Positions 19,764-27,112 of a stretch of DNA of 64,000 nucleotides are shown piece by piece. The position numbers were made by a program, and so were the translations under genes. The stretch's first letter is position 1, and each line of letters starts with the position of its first letter. This DNA comes from an uncultured Lachnospiraceae bacterium (GTDB lineage Bacteria > Bacillota > Clostridia > Lachnospirales > Lachnospiraceae). The DNA lies in NCBI GenBank assembly GCA_948470905.1, contig CAOKQK010000005.1, forward strand, positions 17,328 to 81,327, read 5' to 3'. The notes below the pieces were generated by a model. It had not been told where the DNA came from and did not search any database. It saw nothing but the letters and a program-made list of their open reading frames with translations.

Positions 19764-19791
19764 ACTATAACACACAGTGCGCCAAAATCAA
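19764..19791 (-). promoter_or_regulatory. Sigma-A-type promoter of clpB
   Basis: On the minus strand: TTGATT (19786-19791), 16-nt spacer, TATAGT (19764-19769), giving a leader of about 115 nt before the clpB ATG. I saw no clear CIRCE or CtsR box next to it. Confidence 0.5.
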
Positions 19792-19826
19792 TAAAAAAAA
19801 GATAAAATTTTTCTTTCCTGTTCCTT

Positions 19827-19984
19827 AGGATCTGTCAATAAATAATCTTTCAATTTGACTTGTCTAAATCCACATAGGACTGCGTCGTTATCAGTCAGCG
19901 TACCCCGGTACGCCTCCTTCTTCCTCCTTGCCTATGCGGATTTATCCTGCGTCAAATTATAAGTTATTTCTTGACAGCTCCTTA
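19827..19984. mobile_element. MITE-like 158-bp imperfect palindrome
   Basis: The two ends (19827-19880 and 19929-19984) are imperfect inverted repeats of about 50 bp. The left reads CTGTCAATAAATAA...TTTGAC...AAATCCACATAGG, and the right is its complement with about 80 percent identity by eye. The centre holds the small palindrome GCGTACCCCGGTACGC. No ORF is inside. Its right tip overlaps the stop codon of the MotB/ZorB-like gene. The structure fits a non-autonomous mobile element or an extended palindromic repeat. Confidence 0.65.
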
Positions 19985-20947
19985 CTGCTGCTTCAGTATC
20001 TCCGCAATCTTCTCGATCATCTCATCCTCCTTCAGCCGGAACTTGATCTCCACACGCCTGGAGGCTGCCTTATCGACCCTTGCTGTATTATTCCCCTGAG
20101 CGTCCTTCACATATACGGGATGGCTCCAGGAACGCCCGTTCACAGTCAGCAGCGAGGTCAGCTGTGCTATCTTCGTCTTGCTCAGGCCGTTTTTTTCATC
20201 GATACAGAACTCCGCCACGGAATACGCCCTCTGATAGGAAAGCGTCATATTGCTGGCATAGTCGCCGTCCGTGTCCGTGTGCCCTTCCACGATGATCTCT
20301 GCTATGTAATCCCGGAACTTATCCTGTAAAAGCACGTCCAGATAGGTGGGGATGACATCCTTCAGCGTTACCCGGCTCTCCGCTGTCAGCGCCGCACTGT
20401 TAAAGCCAAACAGCACGTCGGAGGCAAAGGTGATGGAGCCGGTCTGCACATCCACGCTCATGCCGGAATTATTAAAGGCACTCTGCAGGGCCCCTATGAT
20501 ATCCGTCCTGATCCCCACGATATTTTCCAGCTCCTGCTGGGTGCTGGTAAGCTCATTTCTGGCATTCTCGATCTCCAGGTAGGCATTGTTCAGCTCATCT
20601 TTTGTCAGCGCTGCCTCGTCGTATGCCTGCTGGAGCTGCGCCAGGGAAAATGCCAGCTCCTGGTTTGATTTATCAATCTCCAGCCTGTAATTTTCCAGAT
20701 CCACCCTGGCAAGATCCAGTTTCTGCTGGGCGTCGCTCAAAAGCTTCCGCCCGTCTTCAATCTCCTGTCTTGCCAGTCCCAGCTCATGCTCCGTCCGCTG
20801 CAGGTCCGTATTCTTCTGCCTGTAGACTGCAAGCGTGATGGCGATGATCAGGATAAAGATCAGCAGAAGCGCCGCCATCATATCCGAATAAGACTGCCAA
20901 AAACTGTTCTCCGCAAATGCCTCTCTGTTCCTTCGTCTACTTTTCAT
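19982..20947 (-). CDS. MotB/ZorB-like OmpA-domain stator protein
   Basis: A 321-aa protein. A short basic N-terminus leads into one membrane helix, SYSDMMAALLLIFILIIAI (about 19-37). Asp22 is at the position of the proton-carrying Asp of MotB/ZorB. A coiled coil spans about 45-130, and a C-terminal OmpA-like peptidoglycan-binding domain contains VEGHTDTDGDYASN and LSYQRAYSVAEF. With its overlapping upstream partner it would form an ion-driven 5:2-type stator complex. No flagellar genes and no ZorC/ZorD-like genes flank it, so it is an orphan pair of unknown job. The stop codon is formed at the tip of the MITE-like element. Confidence 0.82.
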   Translation of the reverse strand: MKSRRRNREAFAENSFWQSYSDMMAALLLIFILIIAITLAVYRQKNTDLQRTEHELGLARQEIEDGRKLLSDAQQKLDLARVDLENYRLEIDKSNQELAFSLAQLQQAYDEAALTKDELNNAYLEIENARNELTSTQQELENIVGIRTDIIGALQSAFNNSGMSVDVQTGSITFASDVLFGFNSAALTAESRVTLKDVIPTYLDVLLQDKFRDYIAEIIVEGHTDTDGDYASNMTLSYQRAYSVAEFCIDEKNGLSKTKIAQLTSLLTVNGRSWSHPVYVKDAQGNNTARVDKAASRRVEIKFRLKEDEMIEKIAEILKQQ

Positions 20948-22103
20948 ACAAATCCCTCATTTGTTCAAAGGTGTACAGCTGGTTGCTGATATCGCGCCCA
21001 ATCTCCTCAAATGTGTCTTCGATGGTTTTCTTCTGTTCCGCAAGCTCCCTGGAAAACGCCTCCTGCCGCTCCATCATCTTTATCATAGTCTCCTGCATGC
21101 CCTGATTGGATTCCACCAGGGCATTTGCCGCTTCGATCATCCTCCTGACCGCCGCCTCACTGACAGCCGCCGCTTCCGCAGAGCCGTTCAGGGCATTTCC
21201 CAGAGCCTTCAGCTCCGTGCCCATGACGCGCTGCAGCTGTGACAGGAAACGGTCCGCCATCTGTCCAACCGCCTCGCTCTGTTCCTCAGCCTCGTTCTTT
21301 GCAAGCTCCACCAGCTGCTTCAGGTAATTTGCCTGGTTGGCATGATAGATCAGCATCGCGGCAATATTGTCCTCCTCCGAACCCACCGTCGGCGGAAGCG
21401 CGCACTGCCTGTAGATATTCAGGAACTGATCCAGCTTCCCATAAGCGTCCGCCATAATGCTGCGGTATACAAAGTTAAAGATCAGCGAAAAAAGGATACC
21501 GTACACCGACGTGTGGAACGCCACTTTCATACCTGAAAGAAGCGGCCCCACATTATCGGATATGGTGTAAATGTCATCCCCGTTAAAGGCGCCAAGCCCA
21601 AGGGACAGCCCTACGAATGTCCCAAGGATTCCCAGGCCCGTGAGGGTCCCCGAAATACCGGAGTTAAAATAATTGCATCCAACCTTCTCTATCAGCTCCT
21701 CATTGATATATTCCTCAATGTCACAGCCGTTGATATAGCCCTTCCCGGAACGGTTGTTCTTCATGCGCAGGCAGAATTTCCCAAACGCCTTTTTCAGCGC
21801 CTCCTCCTCAAAGAGTTCCTTGTCATCCTGGATCTCCGCCCTCAGATTCTTGTTGCCGTTCTTTTTATATTTCTCCAGAATCTTGGAGGACGCCGCCCTC
21901 AGATCGTCGGTAACAGCATTCAGCCGTATGAAGCTGGCAGTGGAGAATATGAACAGCACTCCGATGATCAACAGAAATATCCCGTTGATCATCAGGTTGC
22001 TGAGAGACGGCACATTACCCGTAAAGACACCGTTCGCATACAATACGAACACCACCATGGCCGCATACACCAGAAACAGCACATAAAATAATTTATTTTT
22101 CAT
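20937..22103 (-). CDS. MotA/ExbB/ZorA-like stator protein
   Basis: A 388-aa protein. Four membrane segments are visible at about 5-25, 38-59, 148-171 (GTLTGLGILGTFVGLSLGLG, the glycine-rich MotA/ExbB core) and 192-214. They are followed by a 170-residue coiled-coil cytoplasmic tail. The GLGILGTFVGL motif and long tail are closer to ZorA-type proteins than to flagellar MotA. The 3' end overlaps the MotB-like gene by 11 bp. A GGGGAT site precedes the ATG. Proton-driven torque or force generation is inferred from family; what the tail contacts is unknown. Confidence 0.82.
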   Translation of the reverse strand: MKNKLFYVLFLVYAAMVVFVLYANGVFTGNVPSLSNLMINGIFLLIIGVLFIFSTASFIRLNAVTDDLRAASSKILEKYKKNGNKNLRAEIQDDKELFEEEALKKAFGKFCLRMKNNRSGKGYINGCDIEEYINEELIEKVGCNYFNSGISGTLTGLGILGTFVGLSLGLGAFNGDDIYTISDNVGPLLSGMKVAFHTSVYGILFSLIFNFVYRSIMADAYGKLDQFLNIYRQCALPPTVGSEEDNIAAMLIYHANQANYLKQLVELAKNEAEEQSEAVGQMADRFLSQLQRVMGTELKALGNALNGSAEAAAVSEAAVRRMIEAANALVESNQGMQETMIKMMERQEAFSRELAEQKKTIEDTFEEIGRDISNQLYTFEQMRDLYEK

Positions 22104-22147
22104 CTGTATATCCCCGTCTTTCCTCTCTCCCCATTTCCGAAAGGCTG

Positions 22148-25114
22148 TCAGCTGACAGCCTTTACCTCATAGCCCGCCTGGGCTACCGCCGCAGTCAGCG
22201 CCTCGTCAGACACCTCCCCGCTCAGCTCCACTGTCGCCGTCTTCTCCTCCAGGCTCATTGTCACCGCGCTTACGCCTGCCACCGCCTCCAGAGCCTTCTG
22301 TACCCTGCCGGTGCAGTGCCCGCACATCATTCCCTCGATCGTCATTACCTTTGTCATCGTCTCTTTCCTTTCTGCGCCCGCCTTCGCCGCGCCCTCCAAA
22401 TTATTTTCCTTCATCAGTACATCAGCCGCTACCGCGCCCTTTTTCCTCCTGCCGCTGCCGAACCCGCTCTTAAAACCCTTGAGACGCAGTGCATTTCCCA
22501 CCACAAAGATGCTGCTCAGGCTCATGGCGGCAGCTCCGAACATGGGATTTAACTTTATCTCAAATAAAGGATACCACACTCCGGCCGCTAATGGAATACC
22601 TATTGCATTATAAAAAAATGCCCAGAACAGATTTTGTTTGATATTTCGGATAACGGCGCGGCTTAAGCTCACCGCCGTCACCGCATCCCGCAGGTCGCTT
22701 TTCATAAGGACAATATCCGCGCTTTCCATGGCTACGTCCGTGCCGGCGCCGATTGCCATGCCCACATCCGCCGCCGCAAGCGCCGGCGCATCGTTTATGC
22801 CGTCCCCGATCATGGCTACCTTGTGCCCTTCCGCCCTCAGCTCACTGATCTTTTTCTCCTTCTCCTGAGGGAGCACCTCGGCTACGACCTCCTCGATGCC
22901 AAGCCCTTTTCGGACAGCTTCCGCCGTGCGCCTGTTGTCCCCGGTAAGCATCACCACATGGATGCCCATTTCCTTAAATTTCCTGATGGCTTCCCTGGAG
23001 GAAGGCTTCACCTCGTCCGCCACCTCCACCATTCCCAACAGCCTGCGTTCATCAGCCACCAGAAGCGGCGTCATGCCCTCCTCCGCTATACGGTCCAGCC
23101 CCTGCAGCACATACGCAGAAAGCCCGATTCCGTTCTCCTCCATATAAGCGCGGTTTCCCACAAAAAACCTGGTCCCCGCTTTCGCTCCTGCATCCATGCC
23201 CCAGACACCCCTGAGCGCAGCCTCCGAGCACGCTGCCACGGCCCCCGCCTCGAACGCACTTCCCGAGCACGCTGCCACGACTCCCGTTTCGGACGCACTT
23301 CCTGCGCACGCTGCCACGGTTCCCGTTTCGGACGCATTTCCTGCGCACGCTGCCGCAAAAACGGCGTCGGATACGCTCCCTGCGCCGCCTGCTGCGAATC
23401 TGACACCCGCTTTTCCCGCCGCAAAGACCGCAGTGGGTCCGTCCTCCCCGGGCGCCATGGAGCGCGGCTGGATATCCTCCGCCAGGACTCCTTCCACCCC
23501 TCTTCCAAACACTGCCTTGAAATCCCTGACCTCCGGGATTTCAAGCTTTTGCCTCTCGGCATACTCCACGATAGCCTCCGCCAGGGGATGCTCGCTCTTT
23601 TTCTCCAGCGCGGCGCCGATCTGCATCAGAGTTTCCAGGGACACATCCTGCGCATAACAGCCCACACCCATCACTTTCAGCCTTCCTGACGTGATGGTGC
23701 CCGTCTTATCCATCACCACCGTGTCTATCTCCTTTGCCTGCTGCAGCGCCTCTCCGGACTTGATCAGGATGCCGTGGTTCGCGCCGACCCCGGTCCCCAC
23801 CATGATCGCCACCGGGGTTGCAAGCCCCAGGGCGCAGGGGCAGGAGATCACAAGCACGGCTATTGCGGAAGATATCGCGAACTCCGCGCCCGCCCCCGCA
23901 AACAGCCACACGATAAGTGTCACCAGCGCGATCCCCATGACGATGGGCACGAACACCCCAGCCACCTTATCCGCAAGCTGCGCAATGGGCGCCTTGCTGG
24001 AGCCCGCCTCCTCCACCAGGCGGATGATCTGGGATAAGGTAGTATCCTCCCCAACCCTGTCCGCCCGGCACTTTAAGAAGCCCGCCTTGTTCACTGTGGC
24101 AGAGACAACCTTGTTCCCTGCCTGCTTTTCCACCGGGACACTCTCCCCGGTGATCGCCGCCTCGTCCACGCTGGAGCTTCCCTCCAGTACCGTGCCGTCC
24201 ACAGGCACGAGACTGCCGGGCTTGACCAGGAATATATCGCCCTCCCGAAGCTCCTCCGTGGGAACTTCTTTCTCCTCCCCCTCATCCGTAAGCAGGACAG
24301 CCGTCTTTGGCGACAGATCCATGAGCTTTGTGATCGCCTCGCTGGTCTTTCCCTTGGAACGGCTCTCCAGATACTTTCCCACCGTTATCAGTGTAAGGAT
24401 CATGCCCGCAGACTCGAAATACAGATCCCCCGAATACTGCGTTACCACCGCCATATCCCCATGCCCCAGCCCATAGCTGATCTTGTACATGGCAAAGATC
24501 CCGTAACCGATCGCCGCGGATGCCCCCAGCGCGATCAGGCTGTCCATGTTGGGGCTGCGGTGCCACAGGGTCTTAAACCCTACCGCAAAAAATTTGCGGT
24601 TCATATAAAGAATAGGCAGAAGCAGGATAAACTGTGTCATGGCAAAGGTCATGGCATTCTCCGCCCCGTGCAGATACCTATGCACAAATCCCGGTATGGG
24701 CAGGCCGAACCATTCGCTGTACATATGATACATTGCCACATACATCAGCGGAAGCAGGAAGCCGACAGAAATGCCCAGCCGCCAGCGCATGGCACGCGCT
24801 TCCTCCCTGGCCCTGCGCTGCAGGCTGTCTCTGCCGTTTTCCCCGGCGCTCCTCCGCTCTGCATTTAAGCTCCCCCTGTCCCCGGAAGCGGCTGCCTCCG
24901 CGCCCGGGATCAGCTGCGCCCCGTAGCCTGCCTTTTCCACCGCGTCAATGATATCCCTGCCGCTTAATGCGCCGCTGTCATAGCTTACTTCCATCTTCTC
25001 CGCCAGCAGGTTCACGGATGCCTTCTCCACCCCTTCCAGCCGGCTGACCGCCTTCTCTACATGGGACGAACATGCGGAGCAGGTCATCCCCGTTATGCGA
25101 TAACGCTCTTTCAT
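22148..25114 (-). CDS. copA: Copper-exporting P1B-type ATPase CopA
   Basis: A 988-aa Cu(I) exporter. The N-terminal metal-binding domain has GMTCSACSSHV. Membrane motif ISCPCALGLATP carries the Cu-binding CPC, then the phosphorylation site DKTGTIT, HP locus EKKSEHPLAEA, and GDGINDAPALAAADVGMAIG. There is an unusual extra metal-binding domain at the very C-terminus (GMMCGHCTGRVQ). In the nucleotide-binding domain, between GRGVEGVL and FFVGNRAYMEENG, lies an insertion of about 90 low-complexity residues built from 13-residue repeats such as VAACAGSASETG. The CsoR repressor gene is directly upstream, and both probably share the CsoR-controlled promoter near 25.93 kb. GAGG lies about 9 nt before the ATG. 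Confidence 0.95.
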   Translation of the reverse strand: MKERYRITGMTCSACSSHVEKAVSRLEGVEKASVNLLAEKMEVSYDSGALSGRDIIDAVEKAGYGAQLIPGAEAAASGDRGSLNAERRSAGENGRDSLQRRAREEARAMRWRLGISVGFLLPLMYVAMYHMYSEWFGLPIPGFVHRYLHGAENAMTFAMTQFILLLPILYMNRKFFAVGFKTLWHRSPNMDSLIALGASAAIGYGIFAMYKISYGLGHGDMAVVTQYSGDLYFESAGMILTLITVGKYLESRSKGKTSEAITKLMDLSPKTAVLLTDEGEEKEVPTEELREGDIFLVKPGSLVPVDGTVLEGSSSVDEAAITGESVPVEKQAGNKVVSATVNKAGFLKCRADRVGEDTTLSQIIRLVEEAGSSKAPIAQLADKVAGVFVPIVMGIALVTLIVWLFAGAGAEFAISSAIAVLVISCPCALGLATPVAIMVGTGVGANHGILIKSGEALQQAKEIDTVVMDKTGTITSGRLKVMGVGCYAQDVSLETLMQIGAALEKKSEHPLAEAIVEYAERQKLEIPEVRDFKAVFGRGVEGVLAEDIQPRSMAPGEDGPTAVFAAGKAGVRFAAGGAGSVSDAVFAAACAGNASETGTVAACAGSASETGVVAACSGSAFEAGAVAACSEAALRGVWGMDAGAKAGTRFFVGNRAYMEENGIGLSAYVLQGLDRIAEEGMTPLLVADERRLLGMVEVADEVKPSSREAIRKFKEMGIHVVMLTGDNRRTAEAVRKGLGIEEVVAEVLPQEKEKKISELRAEGHKVAMIGDGINDAPALAAADVGMAIGAGTDVAMESADIVLMKSDLRDAVTAVSLSRAVIRNIKQNLFWAFFYNAIGIPLAAGVWYPLFEIKLNPMFGAAAMSLSSIFVVGNALRLKGFKSGFGSGRRKKGAVAADVLMKENNLEGAAKAGAERKETMTKVMTIEGMMCGHCTGRVQKALEAVAGVSAVTMSLEEKTATVELSGEVSDEALTAAVAQAGYEVKAVS
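23226..23395 (-). repeat. 39-bp minisatellite inside copA
   Basis: Units start at 23226, 23265, 23304, 23343 and (partial) 23382, each beginning G(A/C)GC(A/C)CGCTGC-like on the plus strand. They keep the frame (13 codons each) and encode an Ala/Cys/Ser/Glu-rich insert in the nucleotide-binding domain. Confidence 0.9.
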
Positions 25115-25187
25115 TTCCTAACACCTCGTCATTTCATTCATACTATAGCTTTCCCCACTACATTACTGTGCCTTTTATCGCTGCGCC

Positions 25188-25535
25188 TTACTTCAGCTTT
25201 TTCACCAGCTCCACCGTCTCCTCTATCACAGCCATGTTGCCCTTTTTGATCTCCTCCACCACACAGGTTTCCAGATGATCCCGCAGCACAATATGCCCAA
25301 AAGACTGCAGGGCGCTCTCCACTGCGGCTACCTGGTTCAGAATATCCCCGCAGTAGCGGTTTTCGTCCAGCATCTTCCCAATGCCGTTCAGCTGCCCCAC
25401 CATACGGCTGATGCGGTTTTTTAACTGTTTCAGTTCTGCCTCATTCCGGGGCGTACTCTTTTCATGAACACCACAGAGGCATTCCCCAAAGCTGCCCGCT
25501 CCTGTCTGTTCCATATTGTTTCCATCTGTTTCCAT
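25188..25535 (-). CDS. csoR: CsoR-type copper-sensing repressor
   Basis: A 115-aa DUF156 protein. The Cu(I) ligands have the family spacing: Cys62 (RYCGDIL), His87 and Cys91 (LRDHLETCVV). An N-terminal extension of about 30 residues adds CLCGVH, a possible extra metal site not found in the basic family. Copper binding releases it from operators resembling ATACCC-N5-GGGTAT, two of which lie about 355-400 bp upstream. copA follows 73 bp downstream. GAGG with good spacing precedes the ATG. The remarkable feature is the long pyrimidine/purine-tract leader between promoter and gene. Confidence 0.93.
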   Translation of the reverse strand: METDGNNMEQTGAGSFGECLCGVHEKSTPRNEAELKQLKNRISRMVGQLNGIGKMLDENRYCGDILNQVAAVESALQSFGHIVLRDHLETCVVEEIKKGNMAVIEETVELVKKLK

Positions 25536-25539
25536 ACCT

Positions 25540-25850
25540 ATCCTCTTATCCTTTCCCTCTGTCCTTTTTCCTTCGTCCCTGTCCTTCCTCTTTTTTCCTT
25601 TGTCCTCGCCTTCCCCTTTTTTCCTTTGTACCTATCCTTTCCCTTTTTCTTTTGTCCCTGTCTTTTCCTTTTTCCCTGTCCTTCTCTTTTTCCCTGCCCT
25701 TCTCTTTCTCCTTTTTCCCTGCCCTTCCCCTTTTTCCTTTATCCTCGCCTTCCCCTTTTTTCCTTTGTACCTATCCTTTCCCTTTTTCTTTTGTCCCTGT
25801 CCTTCTCTTTTTACCCTGCGCCCCTTTCTGTCCCTTCTGTCCCTCCTTCG
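25540..25850. repeat. Strand-asymmetric purine/pyrimidine tract with internal direct repeat
   Basis: About 310 bp almost purely pyrimidine on the plus strand (purine on the csoR sense strand), made of CTTTTTCCCTGTCC-like units. A block of about 75 bp near 25589-25665 recurs nearly exactly near 25735-25810. It lies between the CsoR-controlled promoter and csoR, so it would form a 300-nt G/A-rich 5' leader. ORFs across it in both directions are low-complexity and judged spurious. Confidence 0.85.
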
Positions 25851-25888
25851 GGCACATTTATCTGACACACACTCTCCATCAGGGAAAT

Positions 25889-25905
25889 ATACCCCCATAG
25901 GGTAT
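25889..25905. promoter_or_regulatory. CsoR operator 2
   Basis: Palindrome ATACCC-CCATA-GGGTAT, matching the G-tract inverted repeat bound by CsoR proteins. It is centred 31 bp from operator 1 and lies at or just past the expected transcription start. Confidence 0.75.
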
Positions 25906-25914
25906 CTCAATCAA

Positions 25915-25943
25915 AGAATATACCCTACGGGGGTATTTGTCAA
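25915..25943 (-). promoter_or_regulatory. csoR-copA promoter with CsoR operator 1 in the spacer
   Basis: On the minus strand: TTGACA (25938-25943), 17-nt spacer, TATTCT (25915-25920). The palindrome ATACCC-TACGG-GGGTAT (25920-25936) fills the spacer, so bound CsoR would block RNA polymerase directly. Copper would relieve this. The consensus fit and position make the assignment strong, although csoR starts almost 380 bp downstream. Confidence 0.82.
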
Positions 25944-25993
25944 GAAAAATTTTGTCATGAAAAAGTTAAGGAGAATATTTTTTAATTTAAGAA

Positions 25994-26026
25994 AAAGAAC
26001 CGTGGCTTTTACCGCCGCGATTCTTT
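25994..26026 (-). terminator. Terminator of the HTH gene
   Basis: A 13-bp stem with two wobble positions (arms 25994-26006 and 26014-26026) and a 7-nt loop. On the minus strand it is followed by TTTTTCTT. It lies 18 bp past the HTH stop. Confidence 0.75.
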
Positions 26027-26043
26027 GTTTTCCTTACCTTTTC

Positions 26044-26334
26044 CTACAGCCTCTTTCCTTTGGCTTCTTTTCCCGCAGATATCTTATCCGCAGATTCATT
26101 ACCCACAGTCTCTTTTCCCTCAGCTTCCTTACCTGCATCCTCCACATACGCAACGATATCACCTGGCTGGCATTTCAGGATCCTGCACAGATGCTCTATT
26201 GTTACAAGGGTGACATTTTTGTTGTGTTTTAGCTTGTTTACCGTTCCGCGACTCAGCTTGTGCTTTACCACCAGCCCATAAATGGTTACATTCTTTTCTT
26301 TCATTGTCTTCCACAAAGGATCAAATATCATCAT
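26044..26334 (-). CDS. Small Cro/C1-type HTH regulator with repeat tail
   Basis: 96 aa from the ATG that follows GGAGGAATTT; the frame extends 19 codons further without a ribosome site. Residues about 3-65 form an XRE-like helix-turn-helix of the short YozG/HTH_26 type (TIYGLVVKHKLSRGTVNKLK, then VTIEHLCRILKCQPGDIV). The C-terminal 30 residues are a Lys/Glu/Ala/Gly-rich repeat (AGKEAEGKETVG, AGKEAKGKRL), another product of in-frame expansion. It is divergent from the small membrane protein gene across an AT-rich 230-bp spacer with several ATAATTAT-type inverted repeats, possible operators. The target is unknown. Confidence 0.8.
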   Translation of the reverse strand: MMIFDPLWKTMKEKNVTIYGLVVKHKLSRGTVNKLKHNKNVTLVTIEHLCRILKCQPGDIVAYVEDAGKEAEGKETVGNESADKISAGKEAKGKRL

Positions 26335-26480
26335 AATCCAAATTCCTCCTGCTTTATTATATTGCCATTTCCGCGAAAGCAAAATTCCCACGTTTTAAAT
26401 AATTGTTTAGAATTCAATAATTATCTATAATAAAACAATTACTGAAACTAAAATAATTATTCATATCATGACAATATGGG

Positions 26481-26509
26481 TAGACAATAGGGAATTCCTA
26501 TGGTATAAT
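26481..26509 (+). promoter_or_regulatory. Vegetative promoter of the small membrane protein gene
   Basis: TAGACA (26481-26486), exact 17-nt spacer, TATAAT (26504-26509). The start would lie about 50 nt before the ATG of the downstream gene. Confidence 0.75.
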
Positions 26510-26564
26510 GAAGATATAAAAGTAATAGTCAACGCAAAATATGCTCAGGCAGAAAGGAGAAATC

Positions 26565-26858
26565 ATGGATTATTCAGACTACATTTTAATCGCCGGTTGT
26601 TGTGTCCTGTTTTCATGGCCGCTGGTCATTTTGATATGGAGGATCACCTGCCACTTCAAAAAGACCTGCACTTGGAAAAAGTGTCCGTACCGCCACCACG
26701 ATCATATGTCCCTTGACATGTTTTGGATGGAAATAGGCTGCGATAAGTTTCCTCCCACACCGGATGAAATTGAAGAAGAGGAAAAAAAATTTGACCAGCT
26801 GGAAGATCTGATCAGGGAATTGGACAGGGAAAATAAGGAAAAACAAAACAAAAAATGA
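26565..26858 (+). CDS. Small Cys/His-rich membrane protein, unknown
   Basis: 97 aa from an ATG preceded by AAAGGAG. One membrane helix (about residues 6-26, ILIAGCCVLFSWPLVILIW) is followed by a Cys/His cluster, CHFKKTCTWKKCPYRHHDHM, and then a strongly acidic coiled-coil-like tail (DEIEEEEKKFDQLEDLIREL). The cluster could bind a metal such as zinc or copper, which would suit the nearby copper locus, but that is conjecture. It has its own promoter and is one of the few plus-strand genes in this part. I do not recognise the family. Confidence 0.75.
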   Translation: MDYSDYILIAGCCVLFSWPLVILIWRITCHFKKTCTWKKCPYRHHDHMSLDMFWMEIGCDKFPPTPDEIEEEEKKFDQLEDLIRELDRENKEKQNKK

Positions 26859-26867
26859 CCAGAATTT

Positions 26868-27010
26868 TGATACCTGCAAATCCGCCCTGAAGGTCCTTAA
26901 TGATATGGTCGATATCTTCCGTACCGAGAGACGGATGGTATTTCTGTAAACGCCCTGCTCCTTCCGCTCATGATCGCTTAACTGCCCATGAGTTGTGAAG
27001 GCGGGGTGGG
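26868..27010 (-). pseudogene. Remnant of MetY-type O-acetylhomoserine sulfhydrylase C-terminus
   Basis: Minus-strand translation gives HPAFTTHGQLSDHERKEQG...NTIRLSV in one frame and then, after a single-base shift, GTEDIDHIIKDLQGGFAG. The classic end of Cys/Met-metabolism PLP enzymes reads HPASTTH.QL......GV....IRLSVG.ED..DII.DL, so this is its frameshifted 48-codon stub. Nothing of the upstream catalytic part is present. It lies just downstream of the prfA terminator and on the strand opposite to the small membrane gene. Confidence 0.75.
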
Positions 27011-27056
27011 GCACAGGGCTTTTCACATTGGCAACAGAGGGACGGTCCCTCCAAAA

Positions 27057-27086
27057 AATCGGCTCTTTTTACAAAAAGAACCGATT
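27057..27086 (-). terminator. Terminator of prfA
   Basis: Arms AATCGGCTCTTTTT and AAAAAGAACCGATT around a very short loop. On the minus strand the stem is followed by T residues. A separate perfect palindrome, GAGGGAC-G-GTCCCTC, lies immediately beyond, near 27037-27051. Confidence 0.8.
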
Positions 27087-27112
27087 CTCTGCAATCTCTA
27101 TAAGCTTTTTCT

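Noticed and set aside
19982-22103. A full Zorya defence system
   Set aside because: Only the stator pair is present; the neighbours are clpB and copA, with no helicase or ZorC-like gene.
25516-26232. Phe/Pro/Ser-rich 238-codon plus-strand ORF and a Lys/Arg-rich 92-codon minus-strand ORF
   Set aside because: Both come from the low-complexity pyrimidine/purine tract. The minus-strand ATG would lie at or before the transcription start.
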